NCBI GenBank assembly: GCA_022575985.1
Contig: JAKSXM010000237.1
Coordinates: 6,528,501 to 6,592,500, forward strand
Direction: 5' to 3'
Origin: Anagrus nilaparvatae
Taxonomy: Eukaryota; Arthropoda; Insecta; Hymenoptera; Mymaridae
Length of the DNA stretch: 64,000 nt
The translations under genes were made by a program, and so were the position numbers. The first letter of the stretch is position 1. The number at the start of each line of letters is the position of its first letter. Positions 11,229-23,766 of this stretch are shown piece by piece. The notes under the pieces are model-generated. The model was not told the origin of the DNA, made no database searches, and saw only the letters and a program-made list of their open reading frames with translations.

Positions 11229-12424
11229 ACAATCTCTTATGAAAAAAAAATTCTGCTTGATGGAAAATGACTGTTTTTGTGTATACTAAATGATAGGCAA
11301 CCGAGTTAAAAAAAATTTTTTTTTTAATTTTTTTAAAATTTAAAAAAAAAATTTTTTTAGCTGCTGAATTAAAAAAAAAGTCTATTTTATTAATGTATTT
11401 TTTTAATGTTTTTACAGAATTTATATTTTTTATACTTTATTTAAGTATATACTTTATTCTATGTATAATTATATATAACAATCATGTATAATTGTACTCA
11501 TAAACTTTCTTAGGGATATTTATTATTTATGTAAATACTAGGGGGCAAGCCCCCTGCGCGCTAAGGCGTGCCAACTCCCTCAGATTATATTTTATGTTTA
11601 ATCGAAAAGTGTTTTAATTCACAAAAAAAACAATTGTACAGTGAGATGTCAATTTCAAATAATAAACTTTTTTCATAATTTTAATTAATTTTTCATTGTT
11701 TTTATTTTCAAAATTTATCTAAAAAAAAAAAATATTGCATTATTGCCAGATTCCTTTTCATCCCTCACAATAAATTTTTCTTCTGTTCTGGTCGGCGAAT
11801 ATTTTAATAGAATGACGAAATACTCGAATAAATTTTCATGTTCTTATGCAAATATAATTAATTTTCTATCAATTTAACATTTTTCATTAAAATTTATAAT
11901 TATTTTTACAGTTTATATTGTATAAATTAATAATTACAATTGTCTACAAATTTGTATACAGCGCGCCGCTAACACTATAGAGCATCAATGAAACGGCCAA
12001 TTAGATAAAGATAACGAAATTTTTAGGAGATTGTATAATAAAATAATGATGGTATTTCTTATTTCCGTATTTAATTTTACACTTGGATGACGAAATACTC
12101 CAATAAAGTTTTCATGTATAAGTTTTCATGTATTATCATAAATAAAAACCAATATTATTTTTATTTTCAAAATTTATTTCAAGACAAAAATACATATTGT
12201 TTCTGAATGCAAATATTGATTACTGTCCCTCGGTGCTACGCACCTCGGGCTAGAACCTTTTCAACCCACGACATTAATTTCTTTTGTCCTGGATAGAGAA
12301 ATTTTATAATAGGATGATAGAATACTCGAATGAGTTTTCATATATTATTTATGTCGATCGCATCTACAGTTGTAATGTTTGAGATAACGTCAATTGTGAT
12401 GATAACGTCAATACTTTGCCACAG
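11229..12424. other. AT-rich stretch with two small GC-rich palindromes
   Basis: No coding frame. A GGGGGC-AA-GCCCCC hairpin with a GCGCGC tail occurs at 11541-11562, and a CCCTCGGTGCTACGCACCTCGGG near-palindrome at about 12226-12249. They might mark the ends of a small element, but no target duplication or matching termini could be confirmed. Confidence 0.35.
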
Positions 12425-13315
12425 TAAATTGAATATTATTATTAATACTATTTAGTGGAAGTCGAAGAGAATAGTAGCATAAATTTTCTAGATATCACTG
12501 TATAAAAAAACATTGAAAAATTTTAAATCGTTTTTTTTTCATCGAAAAAAACCTACAACCACGGACACGATCATACACGCTGATTCTCATCACCCTTTTT
12601 CTCAAAAAATGGCAAGTTTCCACGCCTTTGTACATAGATTACTTACAGTCCCTCTTAACCAAGATAACTATAACCATGAAATTCACACGCTAAAATACAT
12701 AGCAATAGTAAATGGTTACAACTGCAACATAATAGACAAATTAATAAATCAACATACAAAATCCAAGATAAAACCTGAAAAAAAATACATATCAGCAACT
12801 TATGGCAACTACACCCCGTTCACACTAGTAAATACATTCAAGAAATTTAATTACCAAATAAGCTTCAGAACGAACAACAAACTATCAAAATTACTAATTA
12901 ATAGACCTCCGCTACCGCTGGACAAGAAATCAGGTATTTACAAGATCACCTGTGATGACTGTGACTCATTCTATATAAGGCAATCAGGACAAAGTTTTGC
13001 CGCAAGATTTCCAGAACATTTACCCCCAAAGAATCCTAGGGCGCCTATAATTCTGGATAATGTTAAATGAAACTTCGCTAAACATATAATCGGTAAGAAT
13101 CACAGTTGCACTAGCCTATCGAATAATTTAACACCCCTACATATATGTGATAAAAGAAATATTATGAACGCATTAGAGGAGTACGAGATGTATATACTTT
13201 ATATTAAATGACCAGCTGATGTTTAAATGCCACTCATTATTTGATACAGCAATAAAAATAAATAATGATAATATCAACAACAATAATACGTTAAATGCCA
13301 ACAAATAATATAAAA
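12425..13315 (+). pseudogene. Penelope-like element copy 1: end of RT plus GIY-YIG endonuclease
   Basis: The translation begins with a degraded palm end (INFLDITV), shifts frame near 12510, then reads KPTTTDTIIHADSHHP, KMASFHAFVHRLLTVPL and, later, SGIYKITCDDCDSFYIRQSG followed by FAARFPEH. These match the RT thumb and the GIY-YIG nuclease of Penelope-like retroelements, which primes reverse transcription on nicked DNA. The usual YIGQ is YIRQ here. A stop at 13068 interrupts the C-terminus, which continues as KNHSCTSLSNNL and KRNIMNALEEYEM. The upstream RT is missing. The second copy at 54855-55880 is clearly related and keeps the YMDD box. Confidence 0.82.
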
Positions 13316-13409
13316 AATGTCTAAACACACTTACATTATTTATTATAGATATTAGAATTTAAAATTCGAAAAAGTAAAAAAAAAAGTGTTATTTATTAAA
13401 TTATTTCCT

Positions 13410-13470
13410 ATGTGTTAGTGTTAATCTAATTAGTTTCGAAACGCGTCGGTAATGACGAACTAACGAAGTC
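13410..13470 (+). other. Decayed hammerhead-like remnant after Penelope-like copy 1
   Basis: GAAACGCGTC at 13438-13447 fits the second half of a minimal hammerhead (GAAA, one C-G pair, two-nt loop, GTC cleavage triplet). The first half of the core (CTGATGA) is not recognisable upstream. The position relative to the endonuclease frame matches the better-preserved module at 56152. Confidence 0.4.
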
Positions 13471-13559
13471 ACTGACGGATTTTAATTAAAGGTAATTTAT
13501 ATATTTTATAATCTGCGACTTGGACACCAATCAAACATAACGTTTTTTTAAATTAGTTA

Positions 13560-16490
13560 ATCTATAAATAAATAAATAGATAAATAAATAAAGATCCTTG
13601 TTCGTTCTCCATTGTACCCCCTTTAATGCCACTTGCAAAAACCACCTATCTCGACCGATCCTACACCCGATTCTTAATTAGGGTGTCGTCAGTTCACAAA
13701 ATTTTTTTCACATACTTTGTTGTAGTGCTCCAGGAATCTTCACTTTAAAGCATATTTTCTAGAACATCGTCAGACGCGATTTCGCTTATTTCTGCTTCTA
13801 GCCATCTTTTTGGGCCTCCAGCGATCACAGTCGTAAAATGTGTCAGAGGCAATAACGCGTTTACCGGGACAAAACAAACATTCGGGGCATCCAACCTTGC
13901 CCATCCTGAAAAGATAAGACAGGAAAACCCCGTGTTCATTGAGGAACTGGGACTCTATGTGGGTCTCTATCAAGCCATGGAGCAACCTCTTTTATGAGAC
14001 GCCTGATCCATGTGCCATCTTTGCAGTCCTTCCAGAGCGTCTGCCACTCCAGCATAGTAGCCACCTTAGCATCAGCTTTGATCTGATCAAGGTCTTCCTC
14101 GTACTTCCTGTAGTATATGAGTTTGTGTTCTCTGGCAAGGAGCTTAATTGGGATAATTCCTGCGATGACGAAAACCGCCGCTTCCAAGAAAGTCCTGTAC
14201 GCGCATGAAACCCTCAGAGCATCTTGCCTCTGCACTCTTATTATGCCTTTCGCGTAGATATTCTTATCTAGCACCTCTCCCCAGATTTTAGTTCCAGACA
14301 AAAGAATGGAGTTACGGACACTAGTAGCTTATCCGCTAGACCCAGCCTCAGGATACCATTATAGCTACCTGTCATTTTCCTGCTCCTTTTTACTTGTAGA
14401 GTCACGTACTCAGTAACTTAGGTAGCTCTTCGTTACCCGCATCAAAGAATTGGGTATTGCAAAGTCACTTAGTCCTTGCAGAAAGTCTGTCCATTTTGCC
14501 GAGTTAAATGCATTCTTGACATCAAGGGTAACCAAAACAGTAAGTTTACGAGACTGATGATTACCCGTTTGGACCTTCGTTATCGCGTCAATGGACTCCT
14601 TTACTGCTCCAATCGTGGACCGTCCCCGTCTAAAGCCGTATTACCTAGGAGATACATCTCCTGCTGCTTCTACTGCAATCAAGATACGAGGTTGCAGCAT
14701 CTTTTTGAAACTTTTTCCATCTGTATCCAAAATTCCTAGTGGTCACAAATAAGATAGAAGTGTAGGATCTCCCTTTTCTTTTCTAATAAGTACCAGTATT
14801 GCCTTTTTCTAATGCCTGCTAAGGACTCCTATCAGGATGCATTGTACATCCTTAGCATCAATGACAAACACTCATGTGCATCTATTTTTATAATCTTGGC
14901 TGGTATCCCGTCTGGGCTAGGAGGTTTGTTATATCTAAGGGAGTACACGACAGTGAATAGCTCTTCTTGCGTAAAGTTCGAGATATCGTCTACATTGGTG
15001 TTATTCTCTTGATTCACTCTTATCGGATGCGTCGGGCATCAACGACTGTTTTTTCCTCCTCATCATTCATTTGAAAACTGGCCGCAAAACCCCTAAGCTT
15101 CTTCTTGAACTTTAACTATCTTGAAGCCAGGTCCCCAGGGGTCGTTTTCAACTTCAAGACATAGCTACTTTTCACAGCAAATCTTGCTGACGTTGATCGC
15201 CAGCCTCAAAGATCGCTTAACTTCTTTGTAAGTCTTCATAAATTCCCTTGCTTCGTCGCTGGAATTGGCCCTTGTTTCCCTTCTTCCCGTATCTGGCTTT
15301 ATTTGCGAAGCTCTGTAATTTCTGGATTCCACTGGTACACAGGTAGCTTTTTTCCATTGAACCTTCTTCGAGGCATGGAAGCATCACAGACTTTCTTGAG
15401 CAGCATCATTACTTCAGATACTAGTTTCTTCGCGCCTTCCTTACTTCCTACTCTACGGAATTTCGCTAAAATTGCCCCTTGTCATACCGAAAAAACTTGT
15501 ATAAATCGTTCATTATTCAGCTTATTGAGGTTCCAAACTGTTGGTTTTGGCCTATCTGCCTTGCCAGGGGGCTGTCATACGTGCTGGATTTCGAACGAAA
15601 TGTACTGGTGCTTGCTCGCCGTAAAATCTTCCATGACGCGCCAGTTATTTACTCTTTTATTTAGGCCTTCAGATGCAAAAGACACGTCAATTATCATCTT
15701 GTTGTAACCGGCCTTTCTAAAGGTAGTGATATTACTTTCATTTAATATAATGATAATATAATTTTAATTGTAAGACAACAAGTCCCAGCCTCGATACCAT
15801 TTTAAGGGTCGCCATCCCATTTGAGACCATGTAAGGCATGCCCCGCGCAACAGCTTTGGCGTTGGAATCGCCTGCAACAACTATGTTGCTACCCACATCT
15901 GTCGCAACGTCTTCTATGCCTTCAAGTTTCGTATAATACTCCTGTGTAGGCCCGGACGGCATAAGGCATCTTACGTAAGTTTTCGTTAGTACTTAAAGTA
16001 ACTCACGTTAATTTAACTCACGTTAATTTAATTACTTCTAACCTACACAATGCCCCTGCATTGTTCCTCATTGATCCAAATAGCTGCTGTTCCGAATTCG
16101 TCGCCAAACCAGATGGCTGGATTTAGGTTTCCCCCTCGGTACTTCTGGCTGTTGAACTAAAGACAAACCTTGATCTCCCTCTGAATTTGATACATGAGCT
16201 ATATTTGCAGTCCAGTTTCTGTACATATTTCCTTGGACCACCTTGGTCATTTTCTGATCGCTTTTTGGAACTCAGCACATTTCCTAGAAGCTGGGAAGAG
16301 CTCTTTTTCCTTCAATTTGGCAGCTTTTCAGAGAAAGCATTACAACTTTTCTGTAAATTCGACTACCTTGTGGTTTCCTAACTCACATTTAAAGCCTAGT
16401 TTGCTTCGATCGGGTCCTTTGCAATTGTCTGCTATGAGCATACGCTAAACATCTGAAGCATCTAAGCGGAGTAGCCTGTAGTCTTACTTT
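13560..16490 (-). pseudogene. R1-clade LINE copy A: end of ORF1, ORF2 and 3' end
   Basis: Read from 16490 down: a decayed ORF1 zinc knuckle (CKGPDRSKLGFKCELGNHKV), then an endonuclease with IVVAGDSNAKAVARGMPYMV at about 15850-15890, and a linker with FEIQHVPQPPGKADRPK near 15560. The RT N-terminus follows with YNKPPSPDGIPAKIIK at 14910 and LVTLDVKNAFNSAKW near 14500-14540. The C-terminal domain (13745-14301) has QRQDALRVSCAYRTF and CPECLFCPGK. The active-site YxDD block is gone: a deletion near 14310-14370 joins the palm to the C-terminus. Many stops and frameshifts. The 3' side ends in a TTTA-type microsatellite (13560-13600). R1-clade elements usually choose specific genomic targets; none is evident here. 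Confidence 0.85.
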
Positions 16491-16494
16491 ACAA

Positions 16495-18050
16495 AATAAT
16501 AATAATACTAATAATAATAATAATTTTTTTTTGCATACGGCAGAAAGGTGAAAATGCGTAAATAACGAACGGAGCCCGTGTTCTGAACAGTGTCGAACTC
16601 CATGTTGTAAGGCACTCTACAAAGAATACCTTGCTTCATGTTTACCGACCAAACTCACCCATCATACCTTATAAAAGTCAGCCTGGAACCATTTATCACA
16701 TTACATCGGGCTTACTTGAGGCCACCTATCTTCTTAGTTTGAAGATCCTTTCTTTCATAATCCTTTCATCCTGGATATCCCTTCTTTCTCCCTCGTCAAC
16801 TCGCCGTGTCGTCAACTAGATAAATATATTAATCTTTAAATAAATAAATAAATAAATAGATAAATAATCTATAATCTATGACTAAATAAATAAATATCTT
16901 TGTGATTCTTCCATTGTACCCTCTTGAATGCCTAACACTCGGCTCCTAGCTAGGATGTCGTCGGTAGCTTTTTTGTTCGCAGAAATTTTTCCACATACTT
17001 TGTCGTAGTCATACACGAATCCTCGCTTTTAATCATTTTTTCAACAATATTGTCAGGCGTGACATCGCCTTTTATTGTTTCAAGCGCCAACTTTTTGATC
17101 GCCCAGCGATCGCATTTTAAAAGTGTTTGATACGCATTATCGCGTTCGCTGGGATATGTTCGAACACACATTCTGGGCTTCCAGTCTTACCCATCCTAAA
17201 GATATAGGACTAAAAAAGCCTGTGTCCACTGAGAAACTGGGTCAGGAAGAAATTCACTTCCCCGTGTTATTTATCAAGCCATGGTACGACTTCTTTTATG
17301 AGGCGTCTGGTCCATATTCTTTCTGCGCAACTGTTCCGGAGCGTCTGCCACTCCACCATCGTAGCTCTTCTAACATCCGCTTTGATTAGGTCAAGGTCTT
17401 CATCGTTCTTCCTGTCATATATGAGTTTACGTTCTTTAGCAAGCAGCGTAATCGGAATTATTCCGGCAATAACAAGAACTGTCGCTTCTGAAACAGTCCT
17501 GTACGCGGATGAAACCCTCAGAGCACCTTGCCTCTGAACTATCATCATGCCTTTCGCATACATATCCTTATCTAGCGCCTGACCCCAAATTTCTGCTCCA
17601 TACAATAGGATAGAGTGAGTTACGGACATTAGTAGCTTCCTCTTGCTGTACTAGTGGACATTCATATTTGACATCAGCCTGCTCAGGGCTAGTGTCATGG
17701 TACCTGCTTTCTTGACCCTTTGAGAAATGTGCTCCCAATAACTCAGCTTCATGTCAAGAGTTATCCCCTGATATTTAACGAACCTTTTCGTCTCTATGAG
17801 AGTATCATCGTCGATTCGTATTGGGATGACTGTTCGGATTTGCTTCCTCGTACACTTTACGATACCATCATAAGAAATGTTCCATAAGTCCGGTCCCAGT
17901 ACCAAACCTTGAGCCGCGCTAGCTGTCATTTTCCTGCTCCTTTTTACTTGTAGAGACTCGTACTCGGTAACTTAGGTTGCTCTTCGTTACCCGCATCAAA
18001 TATTTGGGTACTGCCAAGTCAGTTAGTCCTTGCAGGAAGTCTGACCAATA
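16495..18050 (-). pseudogene. R1-clade LINE copy B: 5'-truncated ORF2 and 3' UTR
   Basis: Starting at 18050: WSDFLQGLTDLAVPKYLMRV, then AAQGLVLGPDLWNISYDGIV at about 17860-17920. There is a direct jump to TRKQIRTVIPIRIDDDTLIE, deleting the YVDD catalytic block. The C-terminal domain at 17629-17267 has SILLYGAEIWGQALDKDMYA and QRQGALRVSSAYRTVSEATV. Reading continues with the HGEVNFFLTQFLSGH segment and a broken C-terminus to about 16950. The 3' UTR with a TTTA microsatellite ends near 16495 in an A-rich then ATT-repeat tail. Its 5' edge abuts the tail of copy C. Confidence 0.82.
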
Positions 18051-19665
18051 ATAATAATTTTTTTTTTTCTTTGTTTTGCATGTGAGCAAGGGCGGCTTAT
18101 ATAAAGTTGGACGATTTTATAGAGCTAAATCTCTGAAAACTGTACAACTAAATATTTGCTGTAGGTTAGAATGCGTTACGCATACTTGGGCCCGGCCCCC
18201 AAGTATGTCTAGGACTCCATGTCAGCGTGCTTCCGATTTGACTCGGATCACGCTGGCAAGCTACCGACTAAACTCACCCCCTATTCTGCCTTATATAAGT
18301 CAACCCAGAACCGTTTATCACATTACATCGGGTTGACTTAGGCCATGTATCATCTTTAAATGAAGATCCTTTCTTTTGTCTTTTCATCCTGGAGATTACT
18401 GATTTCTACTTCTTGCTATTTCACCATGTCGTCAGATAAATACATAGGTTTATAAATAAATAAATATATAAATATTTAAATAAATAAATAATTAAATAAA
18501 TAAATAAATATCCTTGTACGTCCTTCATTTTCCCCCCAATGGTGCCGCGTGCAAGAACCGTCTATTTTGACCGCCCCTACAAACGGCTCCTAGTTAGGGT
18601 GTCTTTAATAACTTTTTTGTACGCAGAATCTCCTCCACGTACCTTGCCACGACGCTCCATGATTCCTCGTTCTGGAGTATTTTTTCAACTATGTTATCGG
18701 GTGTGACTTCCTCCCGTCTCGTTAGTCGGGACAAAATACACATTCAGGGCTCACCTTTCCCATTCTGAAAAGATCAAAAAGTAGTTTACCTCTCCGTGCC
18801 CCCTCTGAGTCCAGGGTGCGACCTCTTTTATAAAGCACCTGGTCCATACACTGTCCGCGCATGTTTCCAACATTGTAGCTCTCCTAACATCCGCTTTAAT
18901 ATATTATAGGTCTTCCTCATTTTTTTTTTCGTATATAAGCTTGCGCTCTTTGGCAAGAAGCTGAATTGGAATAATTTCAGCAATAACAAGAACTGCCGCT
19001 TCTGAGACAGTCCTGTATCCGCAAGAAACCCTCAGAGCATCCTGCCTCTGAACTCTTATCATGCATTTTGCATAGATATCCTTTTCCAGTTCCTAACCCC
19101 AAATCTCCGCTTCGTACAATAAGATGAAGTGAGTTACGGACATTAGCAGCTTTCTTTTGCTGGGCTTAGGGTCATTCATGTTTGACATCAGCCTGCTCAA
19201 GGCCATTGTCGTGGTACCTGCCTTCTTGACCCTTTGAGAAATATACTCGAAATAGGTCCGCTTCGTATCCAGAACTATTCCAAGATATTTGACGAACTAT
19301 TTCGTCTCTATAATGGTATCCTCATCAACCCGTATTGGAATGACGGTATTGATTTGCTTCCATGTGAACATCACGATCTCTGTCTTAGTGGCTGCCAGAC
19401 TTAAACCGTGCTCTTTCATCCGTGCGCTTGTCTTTAACATGCAGACGCTCAAGCTGTCCTGAGCTCGTTGCACGTTCCTTGCTATGATCACGAGGGCAAT
19501 ATCATCCACGTAGCCTATCGTAGAGCAGCCATCCGCCAGCTTTAGTCTCAGGATACCATCATAAGAGATGTTCCATAGGACATGATGGACACTCGTGTGC
19601 AGTTAGTCTTATAATCTCGGCTGGTATACCGTCTGGGCCGGGAGCTTTCTTATTTCTAAGGGACG
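18051..19665 (-). pseudogene. R1-clade LINE copy C, 3' half: RT with YVDD, C-terminus, 3' UTR
   Basis: A short RT N-terminal piece (GPDGIPAEIIRLTAHE) is joined by deletion to WNISYDGILRLKLADGCS. Then come YVDDIALVIIARNVQRAQDS (the catalytic box, at about 19500) and TKTEIVMFTWKQINTVIPIR. The C-terminal part has QRQDALRVSCGYRTVSEAAV near 19030. About 530 bp of 3' UTR with TTTA repeats ends at 18051 in an A-run and ATT repeats. Stops are frequent. The upstream part of this copy is displaced to 22598-23030 by the element at 19666-22597. Confidence 0.8.
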
Positions 19666-20094
19666 TAATCCAAGAGAGGAAGTAAATTTTTTTGTAAAAT
19701 GAAGCAGTAATTATACGCAAGTCAGATCAACTTGAAACCTTTTGCAATTTGTCAAGAAAGGTGTCAAGTTCAGAAGTAAACAACTTTGGTTGGTTGCAAT
19801 TAGTCCGAAATGTTGCAGAAATTGGCCAAACTGTTTTTTTTGGCTAAAAATAAATAAATATTTAATATCTCGGGAAATATTAAATGAATTTTGTTGAAAA
19901 TAGGTACTAGGAGGTTTTTTGGGTCGCTGATCACGATTTTAATGTCAGAAATTTCTCAATCACCCTGTAAACAGTAAAAACTACCCTTTTTTAGGGGTTG
20001 TTTTTAAAAATTTTGGGATTTTTGCTAAAATTATCAAATGAATGGCATTTTTTTAGAAAAATTAATTGAAGATATTTATTTATTTTATTATGGA

Positions 20095-21060
20095 CTGAAA
20101 TTGAGATATAAGGTTTAATAATAGGGGGGTTAAAACTACCCCCAGAGTAAGAAAAAGTACAAAAAATATGACCTCCTTTTTTTTTTGTATTTGGATCAAT
20201 TTTTTGAAAATATTTTATCGTATATTTACTATTATGAAATTAATTACACCCCTCCCCCGGGGGGTTGGTTAAAACTACCCCTAAATTTATAAAAAAAAAA
20301 AAAAAAAATTAAATTTATTTGATATTAAATTTTTTTTGCCTCTTTTCGTTTTACAGCAGAAAAAGTAACAAGATTTGCAACCCTGGGTGTAAAAAGTACC
20401 CTACAATGTACAAAAAATTTGCCCGATATTGAGATATAAGGTTTAATAATAGGGGGGGTTAAAAACTACTCCCAGAATTAAAAAAAATACAAAAAACATG
20501 ACGTTATTATTTTTTTTGTATTTGGATCAATTTTTCGAAAATATTTTGTCTTATATTTACTATTAAGAAATTAATTACACCCCTCCCCCGGGGGGGTGGT
20601 TAAAACTACCCCTAAATTTATAAAAAAAAAAAAAAATTAAATTTATTTGTTATTAAATTTTTTTTGCCTCTTTTCGTTTTACAGCAGAAAAAGTAACAAG
20701 ATTTGCAACCCTGGGTGTAAAAAGTACCCAATGTACAAAAAATTGGCCCGATATTGAGATATAAGGTTTAATAATAGGGGGGTTAAAAACTACTCCCAGA
20801 ATTAGAAAAAATACAAAAAACATGACCTCATTATTTTTTTGTGTATTTGGATCAAGTTTTCGAAAATATTTTGTCTTATTTTTACTATTAAGAAATTAAT
20901 TCAGCCCCTAAGCCAAGGGGGGGGGGGGGAACTACTACAAATTTTAAAAAAATGAAAAAAAAGGTATTAAGTTTTTTTTGTTGCCCCTTTTCGTTTTACA
21001 GCCAAAAAAGTTACAATATTTTCAATCCTGGGGCTGAAAAGTACCCCAAAATGTAAACAA
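20095..21060. repeat. Three tandem units of about 325 bp
   Basis: Each unit starts GATATAAGGTTTAATAATAG, passes a GGGG tract and TTAAAACTAC, then TGTATTTGGATCAA, a C8-G7-type tract, AAATTTATAAAAAA and TTTTCGTTTTACAGC, and ends near AACCCTGGGTGTAAAAAGTA. Units begin at about 20103, 20435 and 20756. The third is the most diverged, with G11 at 20921-20931. Confidence 0.8.
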
Positions 21061-22438
21061 AATTTAAAAAAGTCGTAAGTAAGCTCTTAAATTCTTTATT
21101 ATTCTTTACCCCTTCATTGAAATTATTCTAAGTTTGGAATGAAAAATTATTTAAAGTTCCTAAATCAAAATTATTCAAAGTCCGCAAATGAAAATAATTT
21201 TTACTTCTAAATTTGAACTCAAATTTCACCCCCACACACAGTGTGCAAACACAAACCTTTGACTTTCGTACCTTATTTATTACTTACTTCAGGTTTAACG
21301 GCTAATTTACAGCTGAAAAAAGTCTGAATTTGAAATTTTATAGCAGCATTTTATTCATTTATCATGTAAACATAAGGTACTGTACGAAAATTTTTCATAA
21401 AACTTAGAAATCGAGTGACCTAATGGATTAAGTATAAAAATTGTTTGGAATTGCTGAAAAAAAAAGGAATTTTGGCCATAACTTTTTTTTGGCTAATGAT
21501 AACGAGATTTACAATGAACCATTTCAAAGCTAAGGTTAACGCCAAAATTTCATGTCATATGCAAAATTTTAATTGGATTGGCCATTTTTCTTTAATTTCG
21601 CCGGACAAAAAAGAGCATTTACCGTTGTAAACATAAAATAGGCAATTTTAAACGGCCAAATCTGCTTGCAGACGAAAAATTTTAACAAAAACTTGAAGTA
21701 CAAACAACTTGAAATAAATGCTAAAAAACTTGGCTGTTTAAAATAAATAATGTTCAAGCTGCTGGCCAAAAACTGAAAATGTTTTAAAAAATACACGATT
21801 TTACCCAACTTTGTCAGGCCAAAACATAAACAATAATTACCCGATAGGGTCAAAAATTGCTGGACATATTTAGGAACATGTGTTCTGACTTTTCACCGAA
21901 GGATTTTTTTTTCGAAGCAACTCAGCCCAGATGGCGCTAAAAAATTGGCATGAAAAATTTTGGAAAAAAATTTTTTTTGCCCATAACTTTTTTTCTGGTT
22001 ATTTTAAACGGTTCTAGGTGGTCTCAAAATTTTCCCAATTTTATCATCTTGAAAAATGATAAGAATAATTTTTTTTGTAAAAGTAATATTTTTCCAGATA
22101 TTTACACCAGAACGATCCGGTTTCTTGATTTTTCGTTAAACAACCATTTTTGACTTGTCATATCTCCTTTAATATTTTTCGTACACAAAAAAAATAAAAA
22201 CCGCTGTCTTTGTCAATGAAAATACTTAAAATTAGTAATATATAATTTTTTTTGTAATTCTACCAGATTCCAAATAAAATTAAAAAAACTAAAAAAAAAA
22301 AAAATTTTTTTTGGCAAAAATCACACTTTTCATTGCGCTGTAACTCGGAAGGGGTGCATTTTTATGAAAAATTGCAATCAATGTTTTTATCTTAAAAAAT
22401 GGTAATTTATCGATTGGTTAGGTTATTTTTTTTTTTAA

Positions 22439-22480
22439 CCCCCCCCCAATGAGTTCCACCCCCCCCCGCCCCCGCCCTTT
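22439..22480. repeat. C-rich tracts (G-rich on the minus strand)
   Basis: Runs of nine to ten C occur at 22440-22448 and 22459-22468, followed by C5-G-C5. The minus strand has several G-runs in 40 nt, compatible with a G-quadruplex. The tracts lie next to the right inverted terminus of the host element. Confidence 0.6.
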
Positions 22481-22597
22481 TGGCAACCAACGGAAGTTGT
22501 TTACTTCTGACCTAGACACCTTTCTTAACAAATTGCAAAAGGTTTCAAGTTGATCTGACTTGCGTATAATTACTGCTACCAGATTTTACCCCCTTTC

Positions 22598-23030
22598 CTT
22601 GACTAACGGCAGCGAACAGCTCTTCTTGCGTAAAGTCCGGGATATTCTCCACATTGGTGTTATCCTCTTGGTCCACTCTTGTCGGGGCATCGGAAATAGG
22701 TCATCAACGGTTGTTTTTGCCTCCTCTTCGTCCATTAGTGAGCTGGCCGCGAAGCTCCTCAGTTTCTTTGTAACTATCTTGAAGCCAAGTCCACAGGGGT
22801 CGTTGTCAACTTCAATACATAGCTTTCTTTCACAGCGAATTGTGCTGGCGTTGATCGCCTGCCTTAGGGATCGCTTAGCTTCTTTGTGAACATTCATGAG
22901 TTCCCTTGCTTCTCCGCAGGACTTTGCTCTAGTCGCTGTTCTTTGCGTCTTGTGGCTTTGTCTGTGGAGCTCTGCAATTTCTGGGTTCCACCTGTGTACT
23001 GGATTCTTGGAAATCTTAACAATTGGATTC
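22598..23030 (-). pseudogene. R1-clade LINE copy C, endonuclease-RT linker part
   Basis: Minus-strand text INASTIRCERKLCIEVDNDP, CGLGFKIVTKKLRSFAAS and SLMDEEEAKTTVDDLFP matches the same linker in copy A at 15060-15240. It joins in sequence with the RT start at 19665 once the intervening element is removed. The copy fades near 23030, where AT-rich sequence begins. Confidence 0.78.
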
Positions 23031-23365
23031 TTGGAAAAAATTGTTAAGAATGGCTAGAATATCAAAGTATTTTATTATTATATTAATTAAAAGTTTTTGC
23101 GTAATTGTATATAACTTCATAATTTTAATTAGATATTATGATGAGACAAAATTATCACGTTTTTGTGATATGTTATAATTTATAAAATAGCTTGAAAAGG
23201 GTAGTAATCAAACTACCGATACTGTCGTCTGACATAATTGCAATAAAATAAAATTGTAAATAAACAACGTTTTTTGTTCTTTATTGACCAAGATAAAAAT
23301 AATTTTTTCTTTTTTTTTTCTTTTAAATTCTGCTAACAGGTACACCAACAATAGTTCTTTTTACA
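23031..23365. other. AT-rich spacer between opposed R1 elements
   Basis: Poly-T and A-rich sequence with no frame. It separates minus-strand copy C from plus-strand copy D; nothing else is recognisable. Confidence 0.5.
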
Positions 23366-23766
23366 GGCTAAAAAAACCAAGCAGCGTGATGCTGCCGATC
23401 ATCGTGGCTCGCGGTGGTCGGCCCTCCGGATGGGAATGGCAACCTCCGTAGAGGGTACAGATCAAAAACTGGGAACTGCACCTCCAGGCCGCCGGATAGT
23501 ACAGGAGCCTGGAGCTGTCTAGCTAACTGGTCTGGCTGCTCTATCAGCCGGCGAATAATCTTGTTTTCCGTAGTAGTGCCGGGTAGCGCCCGGGAAAGGC
23601 GATGCTGCGGGGAGCGGGGGGCTTTCCACAAGGCCACTACGCTATGGAACACCCGGTTTGGGGGGCCTACCATTGCGAGACCACTGCGTTAACTGGCTGC
23701 ATCATGTCCCGCATTCAATCACACAAGACAGAACAGGTTAGAAGGAGATAATTTTTTAAAAACAAA
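23366..23766 (+). promoter_or_regulatory. GC-rich 5' leader of R1-clade LINE copy D
   Basis: A 400-bp segment of clearly higher GC starts near GCTAAAAAAACCAAGCAGCG and ends at GAAGGAGATAATTTTTTAAA just before the ORF1 ATG at 23767. Both strands are open (92 and 101 codons), which reflects composition and not proven coding. By position this is the 5' UTR, where LINEs keep an internal promoter; promoter activity is inferred only. Confidence 0.55.

Larger units (their letters stand above)
19666..22597. mobile_element. 2.9-kb non-autonomous element with inverted termini, inserted in R1 copy C
   Basis: R1 sequence breaks after TTTCTAAGGGA at 19665 and resumes with GACTAACGGCAGCGAACAGC at 22598. 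Just inside, AGCAGTAATTATACGCAAGT from 19703 returns in reverse complement ending at 22577. The inverted match continues for about 85 nt with few mismatches; weaker similarity extends to the edges. No transposase frame is present. Inside are three tandem units (20095-21060), AT-rich filler and C-rich tracts at 22439-22479. A target duplication could not be fixed. Confidence 0.75.

Noticed and set aside
23368..23692. Overlapping GC-rich frames on both strands (101 and 92 codons)
   Set aside because: Their openness reflects GC-rich composition of the LINE 5' leader; neither resembles a known protein, and the real ORF1 starts at 23767.
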